Positions 47,330 through 59,710 of a DNA stretch of 64,000 nt are shown in pieces. How positions within the stretch are numbered: the first letter of the stretch is position 1; every line of letters starts with the position of its first letter. Source of the DNA: Bursaphelenchus xylophilus (Eukaryota > Nematoda > Chromadorea > Rhabditida > Aphelenchoididae); assembly GCA_904066235.2 (NCBI GenBank), contig CAJFCV020000005.1:3405501-3469500 (forward strand). The letters are read 5' to 3'. The notes below the pieces were generated by a model, which was given only the letters and a program-made list of their open reading frames with translations, made no database searches and was not told the origin of the DNA. The position numbers and the translations under genes are program-made.

Positions 47330-47665
47330 CATCTCCTATCCGAAGCTGAGTTGTGGCCTCCGCCGATACGGAAAGCTCGCCATTCCATTGACGAATGTTT
47401 GGTAAACATAAAAATAAGATAACATTCTCTTTTTAACCATCAGAAATCGTACTGCAGTTTTTAAGATTGGTGTGATGACCAAAAAACCGATCAAAAGTCT
47501 CCGCCGAATACAGTATGTTCCGCGTCGGCGGACAAAAAAAATTTTTTAGACGAAAAAACCGCCCATATTCTTCTTCCTAATGCAAAAAGAGTTTTTTGGA
47601 TATCTTGCCTGAGTGCCGAGAAATCGGCAAACACTTTCCGCGGAATTTCTCTGGACACCCTGTAC
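47330..47665. repeat. Decayed relative of the 1,072-bp foldback
   Basis: Shares GTCGGCGGACAAAAAAAATTTT and the end ACACCCTGTACTA with the 6472-7543 element, plus CCTCCGCCGATAC and CCGCCGAATAC. The left half is much diverged. Confidence 0.5.
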
Positions 47666-48267
47666 TACCATTCTACTTCTAAATCAACATAAAAATCAAA
47701 AAAAAATCGAAAATCTACACTTCATCGACCACCGATGTCTGTTCTCCTTCTAGACCAGACTATTCAAAGATTTCTCGAAAAGTCAAAAACTAATGCCAAG
47801 ATTTATTAGCGATAACACAAATAGCCCTTCCGTCTGCAAATTGTTTACAGAAGGCTGAAAAATTGGAAATAAAAACACAAATTTTCGTCGAGGAAATTCC
47901 AAGATTTCAAATTTTAAAATTAGCATAAGCTAAGAGCGTTGTCAACAAATGGTTTAGAAGTGCGTGAAAGGCCGTGTTTGTAGGCAAAAATAATCAGGCA
48001 CCGTGAGGAAAACCCTTAATCCTCGCCTTCATTCTTCACTTCGGATTTCCTGAAGATGCAAAAAAAAATGAGACGTAGTAATTGAAAGGGAAAGTTGAAT
48101 CGATAGAAAACTAAAAAGAATTTTTGTAAAGAAACTAAATTTTTGGAAAGACTGCAACTTTACATTTTTAAAAGTCATCAAAGAATTTTATTCGTTTTTT
48201 TTTTGAAACTCGGGCTTATCAAAGACGTATTTTACCCATCTAAAAAATAAGAAATTTTCCGTCAATT

Positions 48268-48445
48268 CTATGAGACTGTCGGGAAAGTAATGAGCAAATG
48301 TCGCTGCGCCAATCGAGTCGCCGAAGTGAAAATCAAATGACTTTACAGTATAGAACCCATTTTCCGGACACAATTCATTTTCTCGGTGGCGATGTAATTT
48401 TTGATGCGACAGAGTGCTCATTACTTTCCCGACAAAATGATAAAT
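48268..48445. mobile_element. TGTCGGGAAAATA-family element, copy 4
   Basis: GACTGTCGGGAAAGTAATGAGC and its complement GCTCATTACTTTCCCGACA, with an interior like 58728-58880. Confidence 0.75.
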
Positions 48446-48639
48446 TCAAAGTTCAGCGTTTGGATTTTGATGAAACTTGATACAAATTCAGATTCCTATG
48501 ATATTTGTAAAAACAAATTTTGAATTTTTAGGCTTGGTTTGGCAAAAATTGTTATCGTTTTGAGGTCGACATTTTTTCTCAAGAGTCATCAATTTTTAAG
48601 AATTCGCTTTTTTGGAAATTTTGTAGTCTAACCCACAAA

Positions 48640-49120
48640 GATCGTCGAATCTCCCAGCTTTGCGTGTAAATTACAAGCTAAAATTTTCAACCGATAAAAA
48701 ATGGTCTATAAATTTAGCTTATGTGAAATTTCATTGAAATATCTTCACTGTGCCTCCAGCAATGCATCTTCAAAGTTAGCTTTTTTATCGACAACGCTAA
48801 GCTGCCCTTCTTTTACTTACCACAGCTTTTTGAAATTCTAAACATGCTGGGGAAGACAAAGCTTGCTAACTTGTCAGCCAAATCCAAATCTAACTTTCCC
48901 TCCTTCAATTTCAATACCAAACTCATGGCCAAGCCCATAAATACAGCGATTGCCACTCCCTTCAAAGGAACTACAGAAAATTACAGGCCAAAATTATCAA
49001 CAAATAAAGCGGTCTATAAATATAACCTCTGTAAAGTTTCATCAAACTCTGATCACTGTGCCTCCAGCAATATGTATAATACATCTTTAAAGTTAGCTCA
49101 CCCGCGACGCCTAGAAGTCC
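48640..49120. repeat. Diverged direct duplication
   Basis: The blocks CACTGTGCCTCCAGCAAT, TCTATAAAT and CATCTT-AAAGTTAGC occur in the same order at about 48680-48780 and 48980-49100. No coding frame. Confidence 0.5.
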
Positions 49121-50136
49121 TTTTTTGTTTCCTACAGTTCTTTCAAAATTTTTACCGTACTGGAAAAACAAAGCCTATTAGCTTGTCAAATTGCTAGCCA
49201 AATCTTAATCAAGCCTAGTAACTTTTCCTCCTCCAATTTGAATCCCAGACTTCACAAAGTTAACAAATACTGCGATTGGCACTCCCTTCAAAGGCCACGT
49301 GACTTCATTGACGACCTTTCCATCCGAAAAAAATAGAACCATGAACCCTATATGCCCTCCAAGACATTTCTGATCTCTGGACTGCCCTACAAACCCCTTC
49401 TTACATACTAAATGCCAAAGTAATCAACAGTAATCGCAAGGATTCGCAATTAAAATGCGCGCATTTCCAGAAATAAAGAAAAAGGAAAACGAGGGAATCC
49501 GAAGTCGACCAGATTCTGTAAACCTTTCGCTTCTGGAGAGCATAAATCTCGGGGTATGGCCGAGCAGCGAGTAGGCCACTTAAATGTGCGAAAGCGGCGG
49601 GGAGAAGTTAAAAAGCGGGTAAAATCCCAGAACAAATTCGAATGTCGTTTAACGAACTTTGGTGTGGAAGCGGACAAGATTAATTTTTAAAGGAAATTAT
49701 TGAGTTTCTGAGGTTGTAAAGCCAAAATGAGAGCATTCTTGGTGTAATAGAGAAATTTAAAGAGGGAATCGGACTGGAAGAGAGTTGAAAATGAGGAAAA
49801 AAGTTTGGCAAAGGATCTGGAATTGCTTGTAATAGCACAAAAACTATCGAAAGTCATGCCATATTTTGCAAAATTTTTGCTCAAAAAATCCCTGAAATAC
49901 CCATTGTGTTTTGCTGAAGCCATTCATATTTGTTTTTGTTATGTGCGCTTTGCTGAAGCCCTTGAGATTTTGTGGTTGAAAATCGCTAATCTCTTTTGTG
50001 ATTTTGGCCAGCGAAATTTTACATAATAGACCTTGAGGCACAATAATTCTATGAAAAATCAATTAATCCCTCCCAAAATCTACTATTATATCTTCCAAAA
50101 ATTCCTTAAAATGACGGCAAAGTCAATAAAAATTCG

Positions 50137-50384
50137 TTAAAAAACGTTGACAGAATTTGACGTCCCCTCTAAACCGCTTTCGTCGAGGATGTACAAGTAA
50201 TTTCCGGTATTCGAAAAAGCGGTCCGAGACTGGACCGACGGAAATTCAATCGGCGAAACGTCAAAATGTTCAGGCAAATTGTGAGCGTTCGGAAAAAATT
50301 TAAAAAATGTGTTTTTGGTAGGTAAAAAATTGGAGTTGGCCAGAAAACCCAAGAAAAAATACTCATCATAATGGTACCTTCAGA
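50137..50384 (-). CDS. Candidate exon of an unknown gene (low confidence)
   Basis: An open minus-strand frame ending in TAA at 50137 reads FFPNAHNLPEHFDVSPIEF then PSVQSRTAFSNTGNYLYIL and DESGLEGTSNSVNVF. Composition looks protein-like and GC is higher than in its flanks. There is no good ATG and only a weak acceptor (CTGAAG) at the upstream edge, so it could be a terminal exon or chance. I do not recognise it. Confidence 0.25.
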
Positions 50385-50624
50385 ATTTTGGGATTGAACA
50401 CGTATCAGTTTTTCAAAATTTTAGTTCGCGAGTTCAAGGTTCCGCAGAGAAATTCAGCATTTTTTTCAGACGTAAGATTACGTAAAATGAGGAGAGGCAG
50501 TCAGAGAAAAGTATGTCATCACATATGATCAACGTTAGAAGAAATTTATATCTCAATTTCTGCCAATTTTTGGCAAAATCTATTCGTCAAAGTGATAGGT
50601 TGTTCAACAATTAATGTCGTTTTT

Positions 50625-50845
50625 CAAAAGATTTTTAGTAAATAGGTCTAAATTACTTTAATTTGATCCAAATATGGCAAATGATATATCCAACGAAAGC
50701 TTGCGTTCTCGACTACAAAACGGTGAAATATTACTAAATTTTATTGTCGTGTACCTTTTTTTATAGACTTTGGAAACTGCTCCTCTCAAAAACGACATTA
50801 ATTGTTGGACAACCAAATATAAAGAATTTTCTGATTAAATCTAAA
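50625..50845. repeat. Dispersed repeat R235, copy 2
   Basis: Matches 130-350 over about 220 bp (AAATTACT, ATATGGCA, CGAAAGCTTG, GACAACC). No terminal repeats seen. Confidence 0.5.
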
Positions 50846-51202
50846 TTTTTCTTGTAATTACTCTTCAGTTCCTCCGACGGCTCCACCAAGTATGTATATC
50901 CAAGATCTCAAAGCTATTCGCCATTTCTCAAACCTCTGCTCAAGCCCGCTACAAGCTTGGCTAAATGCGCTAACCTTGTTCCCAAGGTTGGTAATCAACT
51001 TTGCATAAAACATTTGTCCGAAAAGAGTCTGGGAAAATAAAGATGGAATTTAATAAGGCCAAGAGGGTAATTGTATTTCCCAAACACCTTTGGAATAATT
51101 TCTGTAGAGGGTGTGTTTTGCTACCAAGATTGAAGTTGGGGTTCTTTGGAGAGGATAAATGGGAAGAAAAACATATTTTTTGATGATCAAATAAGCCGCT
51201 TA

Positions 51203-51500
51203 CAAGGGTACTGTCCCGAGTGCGACGCTCCAATTTTTTGGAGATTTTGCAGACATTAAGGTCATGGTAGTATATCAATTCCTGAAAAGTTTAACTAGCG
51301 CTTTGCAAACAGCGATATTCAACAATCTCTCGGACGAAAGAGTGCGCAAAATTTGGAGAGCAGTCATAGAAAACATTACGTTTTTACTGTTTTGGCAATA
51401 TCTCTTCAATTTTCGCGCGGAGAAATCCAACAGACGCTTAACAGAAGTTTTCTAAATTTGTGCCAAGCTTTGTAAAATCTCTGAGAATCGCATCTCAGAA
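51203..51500. mobile_element. Family H MITE, degraded copy
   Basis: Starts CAAGGGTACTGTCCCGAGTG with core TTAACTAGCGCTTTGCAAAC; shorter than intact copies (about 300 bp) and the right terminal repeat is not intact. Confidence 0.55.
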
Positions 51501-51829
51501 TCTTGCTTGATAACATGATGTAATTTCGAATATATTTACCGTTATATGTCTCAATGTCAATTATCACAGAAATCAGCAGGATCGAACGTATTTTAACTCA
51601 GACACCCAAACGACCTCCCAAAACTCGAATTCTCAGTCATCAATCTCAATTCCAGACCCATCCATCAACAGTAATATCCCAAATCAAGTTACATTTAGCA
51701 TCATTTACATCTCATCCCAAAACCCGGACCACACAAGTCCCAAGACACAAAAAAAAGGTTGTATCCAAAGGTTACACGGCGGATCTAAAAGGATGTAAAG
51801 ACAAGGCAACAACAAGCGCCCAAACACTT

Positions 51830-52024
51830 CTAGCCCTCTGGCCCCTTAGACGCATGCAAATTCGATTTGGCCGAGGAAATCTCTTCGTCCCAAAAAGTGC
51901 TGACTTTACTCGAGTTCGCGGCCGAATAATAATACACGTTGACGTCCATCTCAATACAACTGCTGTTCGCGGCATCAAAAAACATGAAGGCGAATTCGAA
52001 AGTGCATGAGGGAATCCCACCTGT
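51830..52024 (-). CDS. Candidate exon of an unknown gene (low confidence)
   Basis: After a CTCCAG acceptor the minus strand reads IPSCTFEFAFMFFDAANSS, CIEMDVNVYYYSAANSSK and VSTFWDEEISSAKSNLHASK, ending GPEG and TAG at 51830. A GTAAAG donor inside (after AACTCGA) would allow further splicing. Base composition is higher in GC than the surroundings. An internal ATG could start a 51-residue peptide. Function unknown. Confidence 0.3.
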   Translation of the reverse strand, partial: TGGIPSCTFEFAFMFFDAANSSCIEMDVNVYYYSAANSSKVSTFWDEEISSAKSNLHASKGPEG

Positions 52025-52272
52025 CTGGAGAAATGTTTGAGAGAAATTACGGTAAAAATGAATGGATTGACTGGTAAATTTGTTCCGACAAAAGGCTCAG
52101 ATTTTTTTTTAAATTTGCCGACATGTTGAGCCTAGCCCATATATCCATTCTGAAAAATTTTAGCTCACGCTTTGCAGAGACAGCTGAGATATCCATTTTC
52201 CGTCGAGAGAGTACGCAATATGTAGAGAGTGGCCAGAGAGTACATATAAAGCTTTTTTCCATAGCTCTGCTA

Positions 52273-52494
52273 CAGTGGCAGACCTGAGCCAGTGGCAAAA
52301 AGCGTACTATTTTGCATCCAGGAAGTATCAAAAAATGTGGCAAAATACCTCCCTCTCCAAACGAAAAAACTCCGATTTCAAAAGCGCGCTTTCTTTTGTC
52401 GGAGATGGAGGTATTTTGCTACATTTTTGATACTTCCCGGATGCAAAATGGTACGTTTTTTGCCACTGGATCAGATCGGTCAGTGCAATTTTGC
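52273..52494. mobile_element. Family M MITE, copy 10
   Basis: CAGTGGCAGACCTGAGCC to GATCAGATCGGTCAGTG, preceded by TA. It is inserted beside a family H-like fragment (52075-52255). Confidence 0.8.
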
Positions 52495-53804
52495 ATAGAA
52501 GAAATTGATTTTTTAGTGGACACTTCAGTAGAAATTGCCATATAAAATAGAAACAACACATTTCGAATTTTTCTCAAACACTTTTGTGAAGATAACAGAT
52601 GACTAGTTAGAGAGAGATACCATTTTTTTGACAAACAACTTGCTTATTGTTGCTGGAAAAATATGAATGACACTACGCGGTAAATAATGTCGTATCCCGT
52701 TTATAAGGAAATTTGTGAAACGATTATCCTTGAGACCCAAAAATATCTTCGGATTAGGACAAGGGAATTGATGAATTACTTCTTAATTGACACTTTTTTT
52801 GAATCTTCGTATACTTTGAGTTCTCATAAAAATACTAATTTTATATAATAATTGAACGAGCAGTGTTCATACTGTAATGCGACAAAACTTCAAACATAAG
52901 TTCAAGTTCGCAAACTGACCAAGTTCCCAAAGCTTGAACTTTGAACTCAACATGAATTCAAGGTCAAGTTCAGGCTGAATTTTGAAGATTTTTGGAGCAA
53001 ACAGGTTTACAGTGATTGAACTTAAACTGAGAATTGAACCTGGAATTGAAAAATTATATTAAACGTAGGTTTTCAATTTTGTGGAGCCCTTCTGTAACGC
53101 TGTATAAAATATTATATAAACTGATTTTTTAAATTACCTTTAAAAGTAAGCGCTCTCTTTCTCAGAATGGGGAAATTTCCAAAGTTTGCCCAAAAAATCT
53201 TGGCCTAGATAATGATTATAGACCAATTTTTCCCAATAGAAATTTGTAGAGACCACTCTAAAAATCTTGATTACAGCATAAATATAATAAACCCACCAGA
53301 GCCTGAAAACCCCACTTTTTCCTTTCGTATTTTTTGTTTGCCTGTCCTTATTTGGCCTTGGTTCTTCACGGAAATTGTTTGATTGACAATCCCTTAAGCC
53401 TTCAAATTGCCTGCGGGCATAAGAACGCGGAAATTTTGCAAAAGTAAAATTGGTCGAAAAGGTAAAAATTTGGACCTAAAATACGTCATAGCGATGAAAA
53501 ATGAAGTGCACAATGACCTCAAAAATAATCGCAGTGAGACCAAAAAAGTGATTTTAAAGGGCAAACATGGTAATGAAGTTCAAAAAAGTTTAATTTCTCA
53601 GCTTATTCACCTCATTTGGACTGTGAAAACATCGGAAATTGGGAGGGGGAATTGGATAAAACGGCGGGGAAAACAACGGAATTCTAATTTCTGGCCTATT
53701 CAGGGTCTTTTTTCTTCAGAATTCTTCGCAATCTTCGTTTTTCAGAGCAGTCTCAGTCCGTTTATTCGATATTATTCATGATAATTATAGTAGTATAAAT
53801 AAAA

Positions 53805-54955
<1,151 letters not shown>

Positions 54956-55169
54956 AATACGTAAATTTCAACAGAGATCTGTCGAAAAGCATTCCCGAGG
55001 AAAATTGTGAAATTCTTTTTATTTGTGGCGTTTCGTCACTTTGTTATTGACTTTCCTGTGACACTTCGGTAAACGCAGCATTTCGGCCCAAATTTGTAAA
55101 AAAGTCAGGCAAAAATTGGGTAAAAATTGCGAAAATCAAGTAAGACACCGAGAAAAATTGACAACAACT

Positions 55170-56377
55170 TTATTCAGCGCCTTTTCTACTGTCATTTTCG
55201 TTTGTAGTCCACTGTTCCCAATCAAAAACTGCCAATCCGAGTTTGTTGCTTTCCATGATGTGTTTGACTTGTGATGCGACGAAGTCGTAATCCGGCTCGT
55301 CGTAGTACCTTAGGCTATCAATATATTTGGTGATAGCCTTGTATTGCGGTGGACATCCGAGGTAAAGCGAGCCATCTTCTCTGGCCTTCTCCTTGTTCCG
55401 GCCGATCTCATCTTTGTCCTGAATCGCTTTCCACGGGACGGCTCCGACGGTGAATTCGATCTGAAATGGTAAGTCTTTCAGGACCTTATTCTATCCTATT
55501 TTGGTTTTTAGACTCAATGCCAACCAAGATTTCATGGTGAGAATCATGATCATAACCAAGAACAGGCCTAAAACAATATAACCACTTGCCAACATGTATA
55601 ACCAGCTTTCCAAATCGTCTTTTCTGCAATATTCTCTCGACACATGGCAAGATAATGCGGCATATCGGACGGTTCCTCTGAATCCAGCCGCCCATCTTGG
55701 TCTTCGAACTTCTCCATGGGCATCCAAATATTTTCTGGCCATTCCAAAGTCCAAGATCATGATGTGCCGACTGTTTGTCACCTTTATAGCGAAATTACCA
55801 GGTTTTATATCGCGATGCAGATATCCGATAATGTGAATTTCCTCAATGGATTCGAGACATTGGAGGCCAGCATAAAGAGCGGTGCCCAAGGAGAACATGT
55901 GCTTGGATGGGTCTTTGTCATGCTTTCGTAAGTCCTGAAATACGTCTATTTTGCTTTGAAAATTTTAGTTTACCTGCAGAGAGGCTCCAACCAGAGTCAT
56001 GACCATATAATTATATTCTCCTAGACGTCCCGAATCGATCAGCTCGCAGCAATGCTTGGCTTTTGTTTTCTGCAGCTCTCGCAGCACATAAACTTCCATT
56101 TTGAGAACTAAATCTATATGTAATATTCACAAGCGATTAAATTTAGAATAAACCATCAATCTAGGCAAAATTATATTATCCATGACCCACCTCTCACGGG
56201 ATCTGTGCATTTCTCCACCTTTAATGCGTACGCAATGTTATCGCGACTCAGCACCTTGAATACCGCTCCAAATCCGCCTTCGCCCAGTTTTTTGTCGATT
56301 TTCCAGAATCCAAATTGATCGCCTCTGCTGAATGACGCGATTTCCGGCTCTTCTTTTGAGACTGTTTTGGAACCCAT
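55170..56377 (-). CDS. CK1/TTBK-like protein kinase
   Basis: Ser/Thr kinase of the CK1 group, a class greatly expanded in nematodes. Exons: 56191-56377, 55974-56107, 55590-55934, 55170-55460; 318 residues. Motifs: glycine loop GEGGFGAVF (about 33-41), ATP lysine in YALKVEK, catalytic loop LHRDIKPGNFAI, DFGMARKY, and the CK1-specific GFRGTVRYAALSCH in place of APE, then DDLESWLYML. Exon 3 can only be joined in frame to exon 4 (IEFTVGAVPWK) by using a GC donor, TTG/GCAAGT. Every GT donor in reach either breaks the frame or leaves extra residues. The tail is short (about 90 residues after the DDLESW helix), with no TTBK extension. AATAAA overlaps the TAA stop. The gene is 200 bp downstream of PLA2-a. 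Confidence 0.93.
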
Positions 56378-56577
56378 CGACCAGTCGGCGCATTGAAAGT
56401 TGAGAAAAATGAGTGTTTTTGAATTTCCGAGGGGTCAATATTTAGTGCATTTGATTTCTTTCAAAGTTTTGACATCATTTGTCATGTCTCTTTTGGTACT
56501 TATAGTGCAAGTTTTAGTAAGTGTTTTGGTTGAATTTTTATTCGAATTTTGTCATTAAAAATGAAGAACAAGCTTCT

Positions 56578-58198
56578 TCAAAAACCTGGGCAGATATGGT
56601 TGTAGCCTTTACGACAAGACTCTGAACGCAGGCCACGGGAAAGGCAAGAACAGATCTGTCCGACGGAAACCTTTTCATCTCCCTTCAAGAAAGCGTCGAA
56701 TATCAGGCTGCAGGCGATTTCTGAAAGTTTGGAGGTTTCGATATCATACAGATTAGACTAAAATTTGGGGTCTAATTTTTAACGAAAATTTTCACAAAGT
56801 TTTTGGCCTATTTGAAGAAAGCACCAGGATTTTTAAGCCAGAAGTTGGCAAAAAGTTAAAATTTTTTGTGATCTTAAATTTCAAGTGTTGTAAAGCCTTG
56901 CTCAAAAAAAATCGTGCGAAATTCAAGAAGATACGGCGAGTCCGACCAATTTTTCCTCATGTACACTTAATTACAGTGGGGGATATGATCCAGTGGCAAA
57001 AAACGTACCATTTTGCGTCCGGGAGGTATCAAAAAATGTGGCAAAATGCTTCCCTCTCCAAGTGAAAAAACTTCGTTTTGAAGGGCGCGCTCTTTTTCCT
57101 CACAAAAAGAGCGGCTTTTGAAATCTGAGTTTTTTCGCTTGGAGAGGGAGGTATTTTGCCACATTTTTTGATACTTCCTGGATGCAAAATGGTACGTTTT
57201 TTGCCACTGGATCAGGTTCCCCGCTATAATTAAGTGTACATGAGGAAAGATTGGTCGGATTGGCAGTATCTTCTTGAATTTCGCACAATTTTTTTTTTTT
57301 TTTTTTTTTTAAGCAAGGCTTTATAGCACTTGAAATTTAAAAACGCAAAAAATCTTTACTTTTTGCCAACTCCTGGCCTAAAAATCTTGGTGCTTTCTTT
57401 AAATAGCAGGCCAAAAACTTTGCGAAAAATTTCGTTAAAAATTATACCCCAAATTTTGGTCTACTCTGTATGATGACGACATTTTTTTGTTCGATTTTCC
57501 AATCCCTCAAACCTTACGTGACAATGGGTTCAAGCAATTGTACGCCATTCCCTTCGCTTCTATAAACAATTGCAACGAATTTGTCTGCTCAACTTTCTCA
57601 TTTGAACCTTGAAGCATCTGTTGATCGCATAAAGCCTTCTCTTTTGCATCCCTCGCTCGTTTTTTGCAACCCGCAATTCGAGCGGTTCGGAATGCCTCTC
57701 CACCAAGACTTTTGACGATAGTACAGAATGCAGGGACTTCTCCGCCGCATTGAGTGGCTCTAAGACAGGCACAGAACCCTTCATCGCATTGTTCTCTGGT
57801 TGGGCCTGGGTATTGGTCATAGCAGGCGTCATGAACAACACAGCAGTGGTTTACTATGCCTGAAAAGGGGATGTTTTTCAGACGGAAATTGTATCTGGTA
57901 CTAGAGCCAGTCTGGCTTCAATTTCTGAAACTAGGGGCCGTATGGCTTCGAATTTGGCCAGTTTTGTTTTCAAAGTGAGCTTGTCACTTTCCAGATACAT
58001 ATTACGATGTAAAAACCTGACTAATATCGCCTTATAAGGCTCACCAAGTTTAGCTGGACACGACATCTGTATGGCCGTATAAGCCAAGCTCGCTGACAAA
58101 CTATCCGTTCCGCATTGAAAGGGCTCTTGCGCCACAACGCCAGCCACAAACAGCAATAGCCACAGGCCGTTCATAATTGACCTCCACCTCTTTCCCAT
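56578..58198 (-). CDS. Secreted phospholipase A2-like protein a
   Basis: Exons 58045-58198, 57518-57859, 56578-56720; 212 residues. A signal peptide (MNGLWLLLFVAGVVAQ, from the first or the ninth codon Met) is followed by a Cys-rich domain with the PLA2 active-site signature CCVVHDACYD (catalytic His and metal-binding Asp both kept). The glycine-rich calcium loop YGCxCGxGG of classical sPLA2 is not visible, as in other nematode members of this type, so catalysis is uncertain. The last exon (IACSLIFDAFLKGDEKV..., Cys-rich) is homologous to that of PLA2-b, with donor and phase at the same place. Its last intron contains a 735-bp nested palindrome. AATAAA at 56537-56542 (minus strand). A calcium-independent or binding role is possible. 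Confidence 0.85.
56745..57475. mobile_element. Palindromic element with a family M MITE at its centre
   Basis: Outer arms about 56745-56972 and 57236-57475 are complements (GTACACTTAATTA against TAATTAAGTGTAC, GACCAATTTTTCCTCATG, AATTCAAGAAGATAC, TTTTTGGCC). The two arms meet at the MITE, which sits at the exact middle. It lies within the last intron of PLA2-a. Confidence 0.85.
56973..57235. mobile_element. Family M MITE, copy 11, at palindrome centre
   Basis: CAGTGGGGGATATGATCC to GGATCAGGTTCCCCGCTA. TA-type flanks are blurred because the host palindrome itself has TTA/TAA at the centre. Confidence 0.82.
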
Positions 58199-58300
58199 GC
58201 TCGTTTTAAACCGATTATTACATTAACAAATCAATTTCGATGTCTTTTATTTATTTTGTAGACCCATTTCAGGGCTTAATTGCAGCAATAACCAAGATTA

Positions 58301-59495
58301 TTAAAGCAGTTCAAATTCATAATTACAAAGTTTTCTGTAGCTGTCTTGGCAAGACTGTGTGGCATTTGGCCGAATCCCCAAGGAAAGGCATTTACAGAGG
58401 TTGGCGGCTGGGTATTTGGAGTCTTTTTGGAGTTCGTGGACAGCAGGACAAATTGCTTCTGAAAAATGGAGTTTCAGGAGATAGTTATGGAAATTTTTGA
58501 AATCATAAAAGACAATGGAATGATGTAAAATGTTGCAATCTAATAATTTCTGTTGTCTTGATAAAATCTGGTCACGGATAGGCTAGAACAGAGTAAAATA
58601 CGAGGTCTATTGGAACAATTTTTTAATGGAAAGTAAGCCGACTAGAGAAGCATACAAAGTATTTGATAATTGGATTTAAACGGTTACAAAGCTCATACAT
58701 ATCATCCTACCCCTTGTAGGATAAAATCAGTATGTCGGGAAAATAATGAGCGCAATGTGGCAGCGCCAACAGTATCGCTGAAGCGAGAAACAATTTGATT
58801 TTGCCTCGATACAATTAATTTTCTCGGCGGCGATGCGATCTTCGATGCGGCGGTCACTATTTTCCCGACAGATTGATGTCATTCTAATTAGAAATGTTTT
58901 GAGACCCCAGGGCAACCAATACTTACGAGCCAGCCCTCGCAAACAGTCCATTTCCATCCCGCTCTTCTTCAACAACCCCTTGAAATCAAGTCGTTTTTGG
59001 CCGATGACTTTAACTGAAGAGAGCAAGCGCAAGTCGCCAAATTCGTTACGGCATTGAGCCATTCTTTCTTGATTTTCAGCCTGTTTTAGACAACCTTCTA
59101 ACCGGGCATTTTTAAAGGCCGTTTCGCCGAACCCAATCACTCCCATACACCACAATTTGGTGGTCCATCCGTCGCATTTTTGTTCTACTATGCAATCACA
59201 GAGTTCCGAGTCGCATTGCTGCTTTGTTGGACCGTTATAATTGTCATAACATGCGTCATGGACAACGCAACATTGGTTTATTGGCTCTGAATTTATTGAT
59301 TGTATGTAGCATAAATTTATTTGGAAATACGAAGTAGTTATGTTGTAAAAATATACCTATTAGTCCCGGACAAGAATATTTAATATCTCTTTTCGCTAAT
59401 TCAGTTGTCCATGGAGCATTTCCACACACAAACTCGACGGCTATAGAGGGAAATACAGGCACAAAGACGAGTATAAGAGGAAGCAACATGTTCAT
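58301..59495 (-). CDS. Secreted phospholipase A2-like protein b
   Basis: Exons 59357-59495, 58927-59286, 58301-58458; 218 residues, phases agree. Signal peptide MNMLLPLILVFVPVFPSIAV, then a domain with CCVVHDACYDNYNG (His/Asp pair kept) and many cysteines, a Lys-rich middle (KVIGQKRLDFKGLLKKSG), and a last exon ICPAVHELQKDSKYPA...CKCLSLGIRPN. It shares the architecture and intron phases of copy a and lies 102 bp upstream of it. AATAAATAAA sits at about 58247-58256 (minus strand), only 50 bp before the start of copy a. A TGTCGGG-family MITE is in its last intron. No calcium loop is visible. Confidence 0.86.
58728..58880. mobile_element. TGTCGGGAAAATA-family element, copy 5
   Basis: TCAGTATGTCGGGAAAATAA and TATTTTCCCGACAGATTGA, in the PLA2-b intron 58459-58926. 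The interior has AAACAATTTGATTTTGCC and TTCTCGGCGGCGATGCGAT. Confidence 0.78.
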
Positions 59496-59710
59496 AGATG
59501 TCTCTAATCAAGGGCTCTTCTCTTTTTCCCGAGACATTTGAAATTAATGAGACTCATTCAACGCCATTTTTGAGGGATTTAATAATTTCTAAAATCATCA
59601 AATTTTTTGTCGTGATTTAACAAAACTTTTTCAAATTTCTGGTTTTATTATACACAATAGTCAAACTTACTATAGAAAAAACTTTTTCTACATCCAACAC
59701 ACATTGATAG

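Larger units (their letters stand above)
44751..49440. other. Kv-B upstream region, repeats only
   Basis: Holds R180 copy 2, a GC-richer stretch (46200-46430, partly similar to 22700-22800 by GCGTGGATTG and a CACGTCAC core), a family G element with a nested family A element, a decayed foldback and a TGTCGGG element. A minus-strand frame MASFQRAPLLKAKDCC near 46262 followed by GTAAAA could be an alternative first exon, but its phase does not fit exon 44700-44750. No other gene seen. Confidence 0.4.

Noticed and set aside
51554..52009. 151-codon plus-strand open frame
   Set aside because: It is antisense to a better-looking minus-strand frame, has no recognisable domain, and the sequence is rich in basic residues from AC-rich DNA.
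53407..53781. 124-codon plus-str and frame downstream of RNF113
   Set aside because: Lys/Asn-rich composition of AT-rich DNA, overlaps the 3' untranslated region of RNF113 on the other strand, no domain.
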